This document shows, in pieces, positions 44,401 to 52,768 of a stretch of 64,000 bases of DNA; the stretch's first letter is position 1; each line of letters begins with the position of its first letter. The notes under the pieces were generated by a model. The model was given only the letters and a program-made list of their open reading frames with translations, did no database searches and was not told where the DNA came from. Source of the DNA: JBHGAV01 sp041946685 (GTDB taxonomy: Bacteria; Acidobacteriota; Terriglobia; Bryobacterales; Bryobacteraceae); the NCBI GenBank assembly GCA_041946685.1, contig JBHGAV010000014.1:10362-74361 (forward strand), written 5' to 3'. A program made the translations under genes and the position numbers.

Positions 44401-45236
44401 TGCTCCTGTCGGGACACTACACGTGGTCCAAGTCTCTCGGTTACACGGACACCTCCCTCCAGGACGGCCAAGGATACAACAATGCCAGCACGTCCGGCGG
44501 AAAGGACTTCCTGAACATCAACAACAACCGTGCGTACTCCAATCAAGACACGCCGCATCGACTGGTGATCGTAGCCAACTATACGCTGCCCTTCGGGAAG
44601 GGCCGGGCGCTCGAGATCGCCAATCCCGTGGGCAGGGCAATCCTCAGCGGATGGCAGGTGTCAGGTGTCTACACTGCCAACAGCGGCCTCCCCGGCGGAG
44701 CGAGCGGCTTAACCGATGGCGCCTTGAACGGTAGAGCCTTTAGGAACCCCTCGGTGCCGATCGAGGTGCCAAAGGAACTCCAGCGCTGGTATGACGGCAA
44801 GACCACTGTCACACTCCCGAGCGGCCGCCAGATCACGCCCTGCGCCAATTGCTTCCTCAAGTACAACAGCGACGCTTTCCGCGGCCCCGTGGTTCAGTTC
44901 GGCTCCACCTATAAGACCGACATCCTCTGGTGGGGAACCGCGCCGCGCAACTACGGCGACTTCCGGGGCCCGGGACGCAACAATATGGACTTCACCCTCA
45001 CCCGTGAGTTCAGCATCAAGGAGCGAGTCAGCCTCGAGTTGGTGGCTTACTTCACCAATTTCCTGAACCACACGCAGTTCTCGTCTTACACCATGGCCCT
45101 GGGCTCAACCAATACCGTCAAGAACGCGGCAACGGGTCTGGAGCCCGGCATGGCGAGCAGCGCCAATTTCGGCACCCACGGCTTGGGCACCTATCAACCA
45201 CGGAGCGGCATTCTGAGCGCTCGCCTGCGGTTCTAG
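41439..45236 (+). CDS. TonB-dependent receptor with carboxypeptidase-regulatory-like domain (Oar-like), copy 3
   Basis: A 1265-residue receptor, more divergent than the other two in the window. Signal peptide to about residue 27 (LIWGQ), regulatory-like domain about 29-115 (GVVTDASRATVPAADVTVTN), plug about 130-270 with SIPNITQNPLQYVLLQPG and FSAFSVNGGQAFTNDIQMDG, then the barrel, ending SARLRF. AGGG-type ribosome binding sequence precedes the ATG. It is convergent with a TPR gene, from which a strong hairpin separates it. The ligand is unknown. Confidence 0.92.
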   Translation: MGRRRCAFLCVLCLTTLISAPSLIWGQIRSATITGVVTDASRATVPAADVTVTNLDTNVSQTTQSNAVGEYTVPYLAAGRYRVGVKKTGFKAYEQTDITVSTGQSVRIDVPLVVGAIEASVEVVANAQQLQSEASTVQGSVDTRLIESIPNITQNPLQYVLLQPGIVNKSQMLDSTSADSVGVGYNARRNFSAFSVNGGQAFTNDIQMDGLTIQGSAWNEVTVLPNTDGIQEVRVVSNNFTAEYGRGQGVISVASKSGTNQLHGSASFRTRNEGLNANTFQNNARSIARPKFRLNEYAGTIGGPIVIPKIVNGKDKLFFFTSLQKMTHDDTSEWLGRVPTALERQGNFSQTLRADFSGKPGNILLFDPFSAVLVGTDLYRRQPIPGNIFPNPNKYALKIMNAYAMPNRTPDDAYYNTNNFYIAKERTYARQNINNRIDYRVGEHFFYGNFGSAWGRIKTPRPWDTPDGKYFYTLPTGGGPETNSDRNPYIQFGDTVVLSPSLVLDVRYGVTRIKMDFESQRNDSFPYDDFGIPKLVQNYMALGNGFAPEIPMTEFMNPGYALWQHKNERQTNHQLAYSLTKNINKWTLKWGGEYRNYLSNYSDFMTGAAAFNDSSGVTTASYTAEYINPLGAVRNDFNQNWNQRGFAGAVYFSGAGSWSVGPAGNMIQPAMSQKYFALYTQNDWRVTQKLTVNLGLRWDLQPGPTERWDRFSSWDFDRKNSFGSMGRVVFPGKDGYGRNLWAIHYRDFGPRVGVAYRVTDDMVIRGGYGLTYLPTNTGYYDGSYNYGMWPFGQSIDQRPYGYSGTGVPVGRFWEEAAHIPTPAVGGVETNPIVYGISSPKFNYRDYLDGRAQQWNFFIEKTLKRAWLVSIGYSGMRGDHLENQNWYNPGNIEIWGQMAGPTLLQQWRSQWLANGGNTNPSTVLVQNPLQPATGDLIKFQGTLGGRTVQAWFPTVQYPMLVGATVKFTNGFSDYHSMIAQVRRSMGKGLLLSGHYTWSKSLGYTDTSLQDGQGYNNASTSGGKDFLNINNNRAYSNQDTPHRLVIVANYTLPFGKGRALEIANPVGRAILSGWQVSGVYTANSGLPGGASGLTDGALNGRAFRNPSVPIEVPKELQRWYDGKTTVTLPSGRQITPCANCFLKYNSDAFRGPVVQFGSTYKTDILWWGTAPRNYGDFRGPGRNNMDFTLTREFSIKERVSLELVAYFTNFLNHTQFSSYTMALGSTNTVKNAATGLEPGMASSANFGTHGLGTYQPRSGILSARLRF

Positions 45237-45256
45237 CCAGATCGCTTCACTCAAAC

Positions 45257-45294
45257 GGACTCACTGCCGTGGAAGAACCCGCGGCGGTGAGTCC
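45257..45294. terminator. Hairpin downstream of TonB-dependent receptor copy 3
   Basis: GGACTCACTGCCG (45257-45269) pairs with CGGCGGTGAGTCC (45282-45294): 13 bp with a single G-U and a 12-nt loop, 20 nt after the receptor stop and before the convergent TPR stop. No U-tract. Confidence 0.65.
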
Positions 45295-45318
45295 TCTTCC
45301 CAGTGGAGTAGCAGCGTC

Positions 45319-47037
45319 CTAACGCCCGAGGCGGTGGAGCAATTCCTGTGCCTCTGCATGGTCCGGGCGCAGCCTCAATGCTTCGCGCAGCTCGGCGACT
45401 GCCTGCTCCCGTTTCTGCTGCATGGCGAGTGCGGATCCCAGGCCAAAATGGCCTTCAGCGTCATCCGGTTTGTAGCGCAGTCCCTCTCGGAATCGCGCGG
45501 CCGCGTCATCGATTCTCCTCGAAACCAGAAACGCAAATCCCAAACAGAAGTGCGCAGTGGCATAGTTCGGCTTGAGCCGGATCGCTTCACTTACAGCTTT
45601 CACCCCCTCGGCCTGACGCCCGCGCTGCAGCAGAGTCAGGCCAAGGTTGAAATGGGCGACGGCATTCATGGGGTTCAGTTGTACGGACTTCTGAAAGCAC
45701 TCGATCGCCTCGTCGTGTCTAGCGGCTTTGTTCAAGGCGACGCCGAGCACGTCGTACACCCCGGAGCTATTGAAATCGCTCTTCAAGGCGGCCCTGTACT
45801 GGGAAACAGCTTCGCCGACGTCCCCCCGGGCGCTGGCTAGCAGGCCGAGGTACAAGTGGGCTTCCGACCGGCCGGCATACGGGCGCATCAGGGCGCCGAT
45901 CCGTTCCACGGCGGCAGGGGTCTTCGGCCCATCAAAGAAATCCTGCGCGAAGAGCCACAAAGGGACAGGATCATTCGGTCTAAGTCGAAGGCACTCGCCA
46001 AGCGCCGTCAGCGCTTCATCCACCGCCTGCGGTTGATCGGGATAGGCCGTGAGCAGCGTGCGCGCGATGAAGTTTGGGATATCCGCGTCCCCGGGTTCCA
46101 CCTGCGCAGCGCGGCGGGCAACCGCAATCGCCCGGTCGGGCTCCCCCAACTGACTCAGCAGCCCGGCTCGTTTGAGCAAACGGGTGGAGGAGTAACAGAG
46201 ATCGGTCAACTGGTCGTTGAGAGGATCATCAAGCGGTAGGACTACCTTTATCTTGCTCGACAGGCTGCCCTGGCGCGCCTCTGCAGCCTTGGTGGACTGT
46301 CCCAGCGACTCATACGCCTGTTGTAGCAACTCGTAAGGTGGCTTCCAATACGGATAGGCCTGCGTCAGTGGAACGCTGTACGCGATCACCTTGCCCCACT
46401 CCCGGCGGCGCGCGGCCACACGGGCGAGTCCGAAGCCGGCTTGCAGGGATGCGCTGCTGTCCGGGGCGTGCGCCGCCTTCTCGTAGTAACGCGCCGCTTC
46501 TTCCAGCCGGTCCATCTTGAATGAAGCGTCGGCCAGCTTTAGCAGACTGATGGCGTGATCGGGCTTGAGCCGCAGCGTCTGCTCCAACAGCCTGATCTGC
46601 TCCTGCTGGTTCCCGTTCTCCTCCTCCAGAAACGCCTGGCAATACACCCACCGGTAGTCGCCGGGCGCCAGCCGAGCGGCGATCCGGTAAGCATGGGCGG
46701 CCTGTTCCGGAAACAGGTTCGCGTGGTATGCCATCCCGAGTTTGCCCATTGCTTCCGCCGATCCGGGCCGGCGCCGTGCCTCCCGATCCGCGCTCTTCAG
46801 CACATCGCGAAGACCCGGGTTGAGCCCCCGAAGCTCGGGCAGCTTCGGGTAGTCCTGCGGCACATTCGGCGGCAGCAGCACGGGCCCCATCAGCCACGCG
46901 GCCACGCCGAGCGCCACGGCCAGCCCGCCAGTCTTCAGCAGTGACAGTCTATCCGCGCCCGGCATTGCGGAGGATCGCCTCTTGCCCGGAGGCGCCGGTC
47001 TAGCAACCCGCTGATGCGTTCTCGACGGCAAGCGCAT
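45319..47037 (-). CDS. Membrane-anchored TPR protein, copy 1
   Basis: A 572-residue protein with many TPRs. After the start at 47037 come 24 basic, poorly conserved residues, then MPGADRLSLLKTG and a membrane segment (GLAVALGVAAWLMGPVLLP). TPR arrays follow from about 80 to the end (e.g. AAARFREGLRYKPDDAEGHF, AVAELREALRLRPDHAEAQE). The paralogue at 51116-52762 starts at MPGADRL, so 46965 is the alternative start. The extra 24 codons coincide with a scar of a deleted FG-GAP gene. Probably a scaffold for envelope proteins. Confidence 0.85.
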   Translation of the reverse strand: MRLPSRTHQRVARPAPPGKRRSSAMPGADRLSLLKTGGLAVALGVAAWLMGPVLLPPNVPQDYPKLPELRGLNPGLRDVLKSADREARRRPGSAEAMGKLGMAYHANLFPEQAAHAYRIAARLAPGDYRWVYCQAFLEEENGNQQEQIRLLEQTLRLKPDHAISLLKLADASFKMDRLEEAARYYEKAAHAPDSSASLQAGFGLARVAARRREWGKVIAYSVPLTQAYPYWKPPYELLQQAYESLGQSTKAAEARQGSLSSKIKVVLPLDDPLNDQLTDLCYSSTRLLKRAGLLSQLGEPDRAIAVARRAAQVEPGDADIPNFIARTLLTAYPDQPQAVDEALTALGECLRLRPNDPVPLWLFAQDFFDGPKTPAAVERIGALMRPYAGRSEAHLYLGLLASARGDVGEAVSQYRAALKSDFNSSGVYDVLGVALNKAARHDEAIECFQKSVQLNPMNAVAHFNLGLTLLQRGRQAEGVKAVSEAIRLKPNYATAHFCLGFAFLVSRRIDDAAARFREGLRYKPDDAEGHFGLGSALAMQQKREQAVAELREALRLRPDHAEAQELLHRLGR

Positions 47038-47110
47038 GTTGATCCATCGAAAACGTAGATCATACCTTTGACGCGGGTCTAATGGAAAGTTCCCAGAATC
47101 GCGCCGCGGG
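47038..47110 (-). pseudogene. Scar of a lost Fe-S gene and FG-GAP gene start
   Basis: On the minus strand this stretch, and the ATG after it, read like the 3' end of the polyferredoxin gene plus the start of the FG-GAP gene at 54157. GGTATGAT(C)TAC..TTTTCG..GG....AACATG is shared, about 80% over some 32 nt, and the frame still reads GMIYVFDGS against GMIYFFAG there. It indicates that an ancestral Fe-S/FG-GAP/TPR unit lost its first two genes here. Confidence 0.6.
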
Positions 47111-47170
47111 GAGCAGGTGACGCGGAGGGGGGAAGAGGCTATGGAGGGCCAGGACCTTTTCCACCGCCTC

Positions 47171-47205
47171 ATCGGGCGGCCCACCGTTCGAGTGAGCCGC
47201 CCGAT
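47171..47205 (-). terminator. Hairpin downstream of TonB-dependent receptor copy 2
   Basis: ATCGGGCGGC (47171-47180) and GCCGCCCGAT (47196-47205) form a perfect 10-bp stem with a 15-nt loop, 9 nt after the receptor stop. Stem, CCAC...GTGA loop ends and position match the hairpin after copy 1. No U-tract. Confidence 0.65.
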
Positions 47206-47214
47206 GAATCAGTG

Positions 47215-50200
47215 TCAGAACAGTAGCCGCAGCGCGAGCTGTATCAATCTCGGCTGATTGATTTGACGAGTGATGTATCCCGTAGTGGGATTTGCCGCCG
47301 TGGTCACCCCCGTGTTCGGCAATCCGAACTGCACCCGGTTGAACAAGTTGAAGATCTCTCCCCGGAACTCCAGGTTGAATCGCTCGGTGATCGAGGTCTT
47401 CTTCAACAGTGAGAAATCGAAGTTGTTGATGCCGTGCCCGCGGAGAGAGGGATGGGTGGCGCTGAGGTTTCCCAGCGTATAGGCAGCCGGAACGGAGAAG
47501 CACGAAGCTTTGAACCACCCGTACAGCCGCGATTGGGCCGAGCCGCTGACCTTAGGATCACAACCGGGCACCACGTTGGGCCGCAGCCCAAGACCAAAGC
47601 TGCTGGCGTTGTTCGGGGTTGCGCTCAACGCCAGCGGATAGCCCATCTGGAATGTGCTCGCGCCGCTCACGCTCCAGCCGGAAGTGAACCTCTGCACGGC
47701 CGCGTTACCGCCGTTGAGGAACTTCTGACCCTTGCCGATCGGAATATCGACCGTATAGCCGACCGTCAGCCGTTGGCGCGAATCGAACCCGAGCAACGAC
47801 TTCTCCGCACGCAGATTGGCAGGATTCTGATAGGTGTTGCCGGAACCCAAACCGGAATCCAGCCACTCCGTTAAGGAACCGCTATTGCCTAGCAGCTTAG
47901 AGAAGGTGTAAGCCGCCAGAACGGTTCCACCCCTCGAAAACCGCTTCTCACCCTTCACCTGCAACGCATGGTACGTGTTGTGGCCAACACCACCTCCGCC
48001 TATTGCGACGCCCGTATATTGCGGGAAAGGCCGAAGGAGCTGCCCCCGAGTTACCGTCGGCTGTGAAAGCGTTCCGGTTTTAACCAGACCGTAGAAGGGG
48101 TTGGGTACCAGGCTGTTCAGGTCGGCCCCGAGGGACAGGTATTGAACCGGCAGAGCATTAATCTGATAGGTACCGTACGTACCCGACGGCAGGTTAACTC
48201 CGCTGTTTCCCGCGTAAGCTGCCTCCAAAGCCACATCGCCCCACAGCTGGCGCTGCACCGCAAAGTTCCACTGCGATTGGTACGGATAGGGAGCACGCTT
48301 ATACGGCATGCTGCTCAGTGAGCCGCCGACCAGCACGGTCTGAGCTTGTTCTCGAGGCATGTTTCCCGGGGCCAACGTGAAGCCGTTCGGATACGGATCG
48401 CTGATCGGGTCCCACGGCGTGACGCCGTTGTCCTTGGTGGGCACCCACGGGGTGGCGATGGAACCAAGCGGCATCGCCCACGGCGCCACGCTGAATCGAA
48501 GCGTGGACGGAAGATAATAGATGCCCGCTCCGGCTCGCACCACCGTTTTGTCGTTCAGCCGGTAAGCGAGACCCAATCGGGGAGCGAAGAGATCGAAGTG
48601 CTCGTCCGTGACGCCTTTCTGGGGATGCTGGGGACTCAGAACGAAATCCAGCGCGCCCCTGACCGGCTGGCCATTGACCGAAATTGAAGTCGTCGCGGGA
48701 TTGATCGCAGAAGGGTTAAACGAAGCGATGCGGTTGTATCGCTCCCTCCAGACACCCGGGATCTCCCATCGGACCCCGGCCGTCACAGTGAGCTTCCTGG
48801 TGGCCTGCCAGGTATCCTGGGCGTAGTACCCCTGATAGTGCATGGATTCGAATGGCCGCGCGAACGCGCTCACGCTGCCACTGTTCCCAAAGCCTAGCAG
48901 CATCGAGGCCAAGGCGTTGCCGCTGGTGCCCGGGTTCAGCGCATTCTGGGACGTGATGGCGGCCGTGAAAGCGAACGAGCCGCCGTCGAAAGTCTGGTAG
49001 TAGGTGTTCTGCATGAGCCGCCAGTCGGCGCCGAACTTCAACGTATGCTTTCCCCGCACCCAGCTCAGGTTCGGCGTCAACAGATAGTCGTTTTCGGCAG
49101 ACAGGATATGGAGACCGCTCACGGTCTGGTATCCGCTGATGCTGATGGACGGAATCGAAGTGCCCGGCCCGCTGTGAATGATGGGCAACATGGTGTCCAT
49201 GTATTTCGGGAACCCGAACGTCTGATTGAGGTTGATTCCCTCATAATATGGCCGCCGCCCATAGGGGAAGCGAACATACGACGCTCGTACATCCAGAATC
49301 ATAGTCGGGCTAAGCATATAAGTAGACCCTGCCAGAAGTTGGGTAGTCGTGAAGTACTCTGGAGAGTAAGGGTCGTTCGCATAGATCCCGTTGCCGAAGG
49401 GCATGAACGGCATGGACTCCGACGACCAGCGCGAATACCTTCCGAACACCCGCAGTTTGTCGGACACAGTATGATCGAGTCGGAAGTTGATCTGATCGTT
49501 CTGTCCGCCCTGAAGCGCAGGCACACTGAAGTTAAGAAGATGGGTGTATTGTTGCCCCTCGCCGGTGGGCTTGGCAATCAGCGGGAAATCAAGCAGCTTC
49601 TTGGAAACCGGGTTGAAACGGCCGGCCGGGACTTGATTGCCGGGGAAGACCTGACGCTGAATCGTCTGGCCGGAAACACACGCGGCGTTGCTGCCCGTTC
49701 CACACTGCGTCAGGGGATCGTAAATGGGGAGCATGACGTTCGAAGCGTTCCTGTATCCCGAGAAATCCCCGTTATACATTTCCGGAAGCGGCACGGTTAC
49801 CGGGCCATAGGCGGAACCCTTGCGGAAGCGATAGCCTTCCCAAGCGGCGAAGAAGAACAGCGCATTCCTCTTAATGGGCCCCCCGCCGGTGAGACCATAC
49901 TGGTTCTGCTTGAATGGGTCCTTTCCGGTGCGGTTGGCGTTCGCGAAGAAGCCGTTCGCATTCAGCACGGTGTTGCGGAAATACTCATATGCGCTGCCAT
50001 GAAATTCGTTGGTGCCCGACCTCGAAGAGATGTTCATGACACCGCCCGAGTAGCGGCCATATTCGGCGCTGTTGCTGTTGGTCTGCACTCGGAACTCGGC
50101 GACTGCGTCCGGGCTCGGCACCATGTTGACAAGATTGCCCAGGACGGAATTGGCCGGAACGCCGTCGTAGTACACCGCGCCCTGGTTCGCTTGGCCGCCC

Positions 50201-50793
50201 CCGATCTGGTAGTTGCCGGCTGCGAATATGTTCTTTCCGGTGAGCGCGTTCCCGTCGGTGGTGCCCTGCGGCACCACGCCCGGCACCAGCGCCGTGAGGT
50301 TCATGATGTTGCGGCCGTTCATCGGCAACTCCTCAACGGCACGGGTGTTGACGACTTGACTCAGGTTGGTGTTTTCTGTCTGGAGCAACGGCGCGACGCC
50401 CTGTACTTCAATGGTCTGGGTCACCTCGCCGATCTGCATCAAGATGTCCGCGCGGATCGCGCCGGACACGGTTACCTGGACGTTCTCTCGGGTGGCCTTC
50501 TTAAAGCCCGCTTGTTCCACTTCCACCCGGTACATTCCGGGAACGAGGTTGAGAAACTGATAGTCGCCTGCCGCCCCGGTCTTGGCTTGACGCCGCTCGC
50601 CGGTTCCGGTGTTGGTCAGCATGACAGCCGCGCCGGCCAACGCACCACCTGACTGATCGGAAATGGTGCCGACGACGGATCCGTAGAACTGCTGGCCGTA
50701 CGAAGTAACAGTGAGAATCGGGATTACAGCGAGGCCAATTCCGATCCCCAAGAAGAGCAGCGCCCTCGCGGACGCCTTCAAGTCTCCTGTCAT
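47215..50793 (-). CDS. TonB-dependent receptor with carboxypeptidase-regulatory-like domain (Oar-like), copy 2
   Basis: A 1192-residue receptor, a near-collinear paralogue of the gene at 31343-34912 with the same N-terminus (MTGDLKASARALLFLGI) and the same domain order: signal peptide, regulatory-like domain, plug (VVNTRAVEELPMNGRNIMN), barrel, final LALRLLF. The first extracellular loops and the residues around 270-420 are the most different, so ligand choice may have diverged. Start 50793 is set by GGAGGG upstream. It is transcribed from a well-formed promoter and followed by a strong hairpin. Confidence 0.92.
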   Translation of the reverse strand: MTGDLKASARALLFLGIGIGLAVIPILTVTSYGQQFYGSVVGTISDQSGGALAGAAVMLTNTGTGERRQAKTGAAGDYQFLNLVPGMYRVEVEQAGFKKATRENVQVTVSGAIRADILMQIGEVTQTIEVQGVAPLLQTENTNLSQVVNTRAVEELPMNGRNIMNLTALVPGVVPQGTTDGNALTGKNIFAAGNYQIGGGQANQGAVYYDGVPANSVLGNLVNMVPSPDAVAEFRVQTNSNSAEYGRYSGGVMNISSRSGTNEFHGSAYEYFRNTVLNANGFFANANRTGKDPFKQNQYGLTGGGPIKRNALFFFAAWEGYRFRKGSAYGPVTVPLPEMYNGDFSGYRNASNVMLPIYDPLTQCGTGSNAACVSGQTIQRQVFPGNQVPAGRFNPVSKKLLDFPLIAKPTGEGQQYTHLLNFSVPALQGGQNDQINFRLDHTVSDKLRVFGRYSRWSSESMPFMPFGNGIYANDPYSPEYFTTTQLLAGSTYMLSPTMILDVRASYVRFPYGRRPYYEGINLNQTFGFPKYMDTMLPIIHSGPGTSIPSISISGYQTVSGLHILSAENDYLLTPNLSWVRGKHTLKFGADWRLMQNTYYQTFDGGSFAFTAAITSQNALNPGTSGNALASMLLGFGNSGSVSAFARPFESMHYQGYYAQDTWQATRKLTVTAGVRWEIPGVWRERYNRIASFNPSAINPATTSISVNGQPVRGALDFVLSPQHPQKGVTDEHFDLFAPRLGLAYRLNDKTVVRAGAGIYYLPSTLRFSVAPWAMPLGSIATPWVPTKDNGVTPWDPISDPYPNGFTLAPGNMPREQAQTVLVGGSLSSMPYKRAPYPYQSQWNFAVQRQLWGDVALEAAYAGNSGVNLPSGTYGTYQINALPVQYLSLGADLNSLVPNPFYGLVKTGTLSQPTVTRGQLLRPFPQYTGVAIGGGGVGHNTYHALQVKGEKRFSRGGTVLAAYTFSKLLGNSGSLTEWLDSGLGSGNTYQNPANLRAEKSLLGFDSRQRLTVGYTVDIPIGKGQKFLNGGNAAVQRFTSGWSVSGASTFQMGYPLALSATPNNASSFGLGLRPNVVPGCDPKVSGSAQSRLYGWFKASCFSVPAAYTLGNLSATHPSLRGHGINNFDFSLLKKTSITERFNLEFRGEIFNLFNRVQFGLPNTGVTTAANPTTGYITRQINQPRLIQLALRLLF

Positions 50794-50911
50794 TGGAGTC
50801 CCTCCAGTAGATAACTTGACGAACAGCCGCCCTGGCTTGCAGCCGGCGAATCCCCTCACCGCTCTCTTTTCCTACCAGCCGTGCGGCAGGTCGGCCCCTA
50901 ATGGCGGGTAT

Positions 50912-50957
50912 ATTATAGACGCCGCCGTTCCCAAGGTCAAGGCCAGGACGGTCCTGG
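50912..50957 (-). promoter_or_regulatory. Promoter and GGACGGTC element upstream of TonB-dependent receptor copy 2
   Basis: Minus-strand TTGACC (50940-50935), 17 bp, TATAAT (50917-50912) is a near-consensus sigma-70-type promoter, with a predicted leader of about 110 nt. Just upstream of the -35 is CCAGGACGGTCCTGG (50943-50957), a 15-bp near-palindrome that shares GGACGGTC and CCGTCCTGG-like arms with the site at copy 1. Confidence 0.7.
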
Positions 50958-51115
50958 AGAGAGACTTCGCAAGCGGGAAAGCACCCAGCTAAGCGGATCG
51001 AAGGGAGGAGCACCGGGGCGGCCTGCCTGGTCTTGACGGTGATGCCGTCATTTCTTCTGGATCTCGACGTGTCGGCTGGCTTGAAGGCGAACCTTCTTCA
51101 CCACTCGCACCGAAT
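50958..51115. other. Intergenic stretch without gene
   Basis: With the receptor leader and promoter (50794-50957) this makes a gap of about 320 bp. I see no gene, tRNA or strong hairpin in 50958-51115. Confidence 0.6.
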
Positions 51116-52762
51116 CTATCGCTCAAGCTTGCCGAGCAGATCCTGCGCTTCCGGAAATTCCGGCCGGAGCCTCAGAGCCTCCTTCAATTCCCGTACGGCG
51201 TCCCCCCGCTTCCCTTGCGCGGATAATGCGAAGCCCAAGCCATAGCGGCCTTCGGCGGAATTCGGCTGGTAGCGCACCACATCGCGGAATATCGGAATCG
51301 CCTCACCAGTCCTGTCCAGATTTAAGAGAGCGAATCCCATCCCGATGAGCGCGGGAACATCGTACGGATTACCCCGGAGCGCTTCGCTAAACTCCTTTAT
51401 TCCCTGGCTGTATTTCCCTTGCTGGATCAGGGCAATGGCGAAGTTGCGGCGTAGGATAACGTCTTGGGGGCTTAGGTCGATGGATCGCCGAAAATGGGTG
51501 GCCGCCTCCTCGTACCTGCCGGCTCTGTCGAGGACCTGGCCAAGTTTGTTGTGCGCCACGGGGTCGTTGGGATTGTCCTTCAATGCCGCTTCGTAAAGGG
51601 AGACCGCCTCTGCGGCGTCCCCCTTCGCATCGGCGACCAAGCCAAGAGAGCGGCGGCCGTCGGCGGAATTGGCGTGCGGACGCAACAGGGCGTAGAGCCT
51701 GTCAAGGGCTGCACCCGGCCTGGGTGCTGCGACGAAGTCATTGGTGAAAGTCCACAAAGGCGTCAGATCGTCCGGCCTGAGCCGGACGTACTCCCCCATC
51801 TGTGTCAGCGCCTCATCGACCGCGTCGGGCTTGTCTCCGAAGAAGATAAGCAGCGTCCGCGCGAGGAAGCTCCGGGCGTCAGGATCCTTGGGGTCGGCCG
51901 AGGCCGCCCGGCGCGCCACCTGAATCGCCCGGTCGGGCTGTCTCGACCGGCTCAACCGGCCGGCGTATTTGAGAAGACGAGTGGGAGAGTAACTCAGATC
52001 GGTAAGCTGTTCGTCCAAGGGATCGTCCGGAGGCGGCACAGCAGTCAGGTCGGCCAGCGCGGCGCGCCGTTGTGCATCCGCCGCGTTGCCCGCCTGCCCC
52101 AGCGCTTCGTAGGCCTGCTGCAGCAAGCCGTAAAGCGGGCGCAAACGCGGATTGGCTTGTGCCAGGGGAACGCAGTACTCGACCACACGGCTCCACTCCC
52201 GGCGGCGCGCGGCCACGCGGGCGAGTCCGAAGGCGGCTTGTACAGAAGCGCTGCCCTCCGGAACGTGCGCCACCTTCTCGTAGTAGCGCGCCGCCTCGTC
52301 CAGCCTGTCCATCTTGAACGAAGCGTCGGCCAGCTTCAGCAGACTGATGGCGTGATCGGGCTTGAGCCGCAGCGTCTGCTCCAGCAGCCTGAGCTGCTCC
52401 TGCTGGTTCCCGTTCTCCTCCTCCAGAAACGCCTGGCAATACACCCACTGCCAGTCGCCGGGCGCCAGCCGCGCGGCGATCCGATACGCACGGGCGGCCT
52501 GCTCCGGAAACAGGTTCGCGTGGTACGCCATCCCGAGTCTGCCCATCGCTTCCGCCGATCCAGGCCGGCGCCGCGCCTCCCGGTCCGCGCTCTTAAGCGC
52601 ATCGCGAAGACTCGGGTTGAGTGATCCCAACGGCGGCAGCTTCGGGTAGTCCTGGGGCACATTCGACGGCAGCAGCACAGGCGCCAGCAGCCACGCGGCC
52701 ACGCCGAGCGCCACGGCCAGGGCCCCGGTCTTCAGCAGCGACAGTCTGTCCGCGCCCGGCAT
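51116..52762 (-). CDS. Membrane-anchored TPR protein, copy 2
   Basis: A 548-residue paralogue of the TPR protein at 45319-47037. It starts MPGADRLSLLKTG, then a membrane segment (ALAVALGVAAWLLAPVLLP, about 14-32), a conserved linker (NPSLRDALKSADREARRR) and TPRs from about 65 to the end. Similarity is highest in the first 200 residues and lower in the last 200. It begins 6 nt after the FG-GAP stop with no Shine-Dalgarno, so it is probably translated by coupling. Likely an envelope scaffold for the FG-GAP and Fe-S proteins. Confidence 0.87.
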   Translation of the reverse strand: MPGADRLSLLKTGALAVALGVAAWLLAPVLLPSNVPQDYPKLPPLGSLNPSLRDALKSADREARRRPGSAEAMGRLGMAYHANLFPEQAARAYRIAARLAPGDWQWVYCQAFLEEENGNQQEQLRLLEQTLRLKPDHAISLLKLADASFKMDRLDEAARYYEKVAHVPEGSASVQAAFGLARVAARRREWSRVVEYCVPLAQANPRLRPLYGLLQQAYEALGQAGNAADAQRRAALADLTAVPPPDDPLDEQLTDLSYSPTRLLKYAGRLSRSRQPDRAIQVARRAASADPKDPDARSFLARTLLIFFGDKPDAVDEALTQMGEYVRLRPDDLTPLWTFTNDFVAAPRPGAALDRLYALLRPHANSADGRRSLGLVADAKGDAAEAVSLYEAALKDNPNDPVAHNKLGQVLDRAGRYEEAATHFRRSIDLSPQDVILRRNFAIALIQQGKYSQGIKEFSEALRGNPYDVPALIGMGFALLNLDRTGEAIPIFRDVVRYQPNSAEGRYGLGFALSAQGKRGDAVRELKEALRLRPEFPEAQDLLGKLER

Positions 52763-52768
52763 CGCCGT

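Noticed and set aside
49045..50652. 535-codon open frame antisense to TonB-dependent receptor copy 2
   Set aside because: The receptor is strongly supported by paralogues and domain order; the antisense frame shows no motif.
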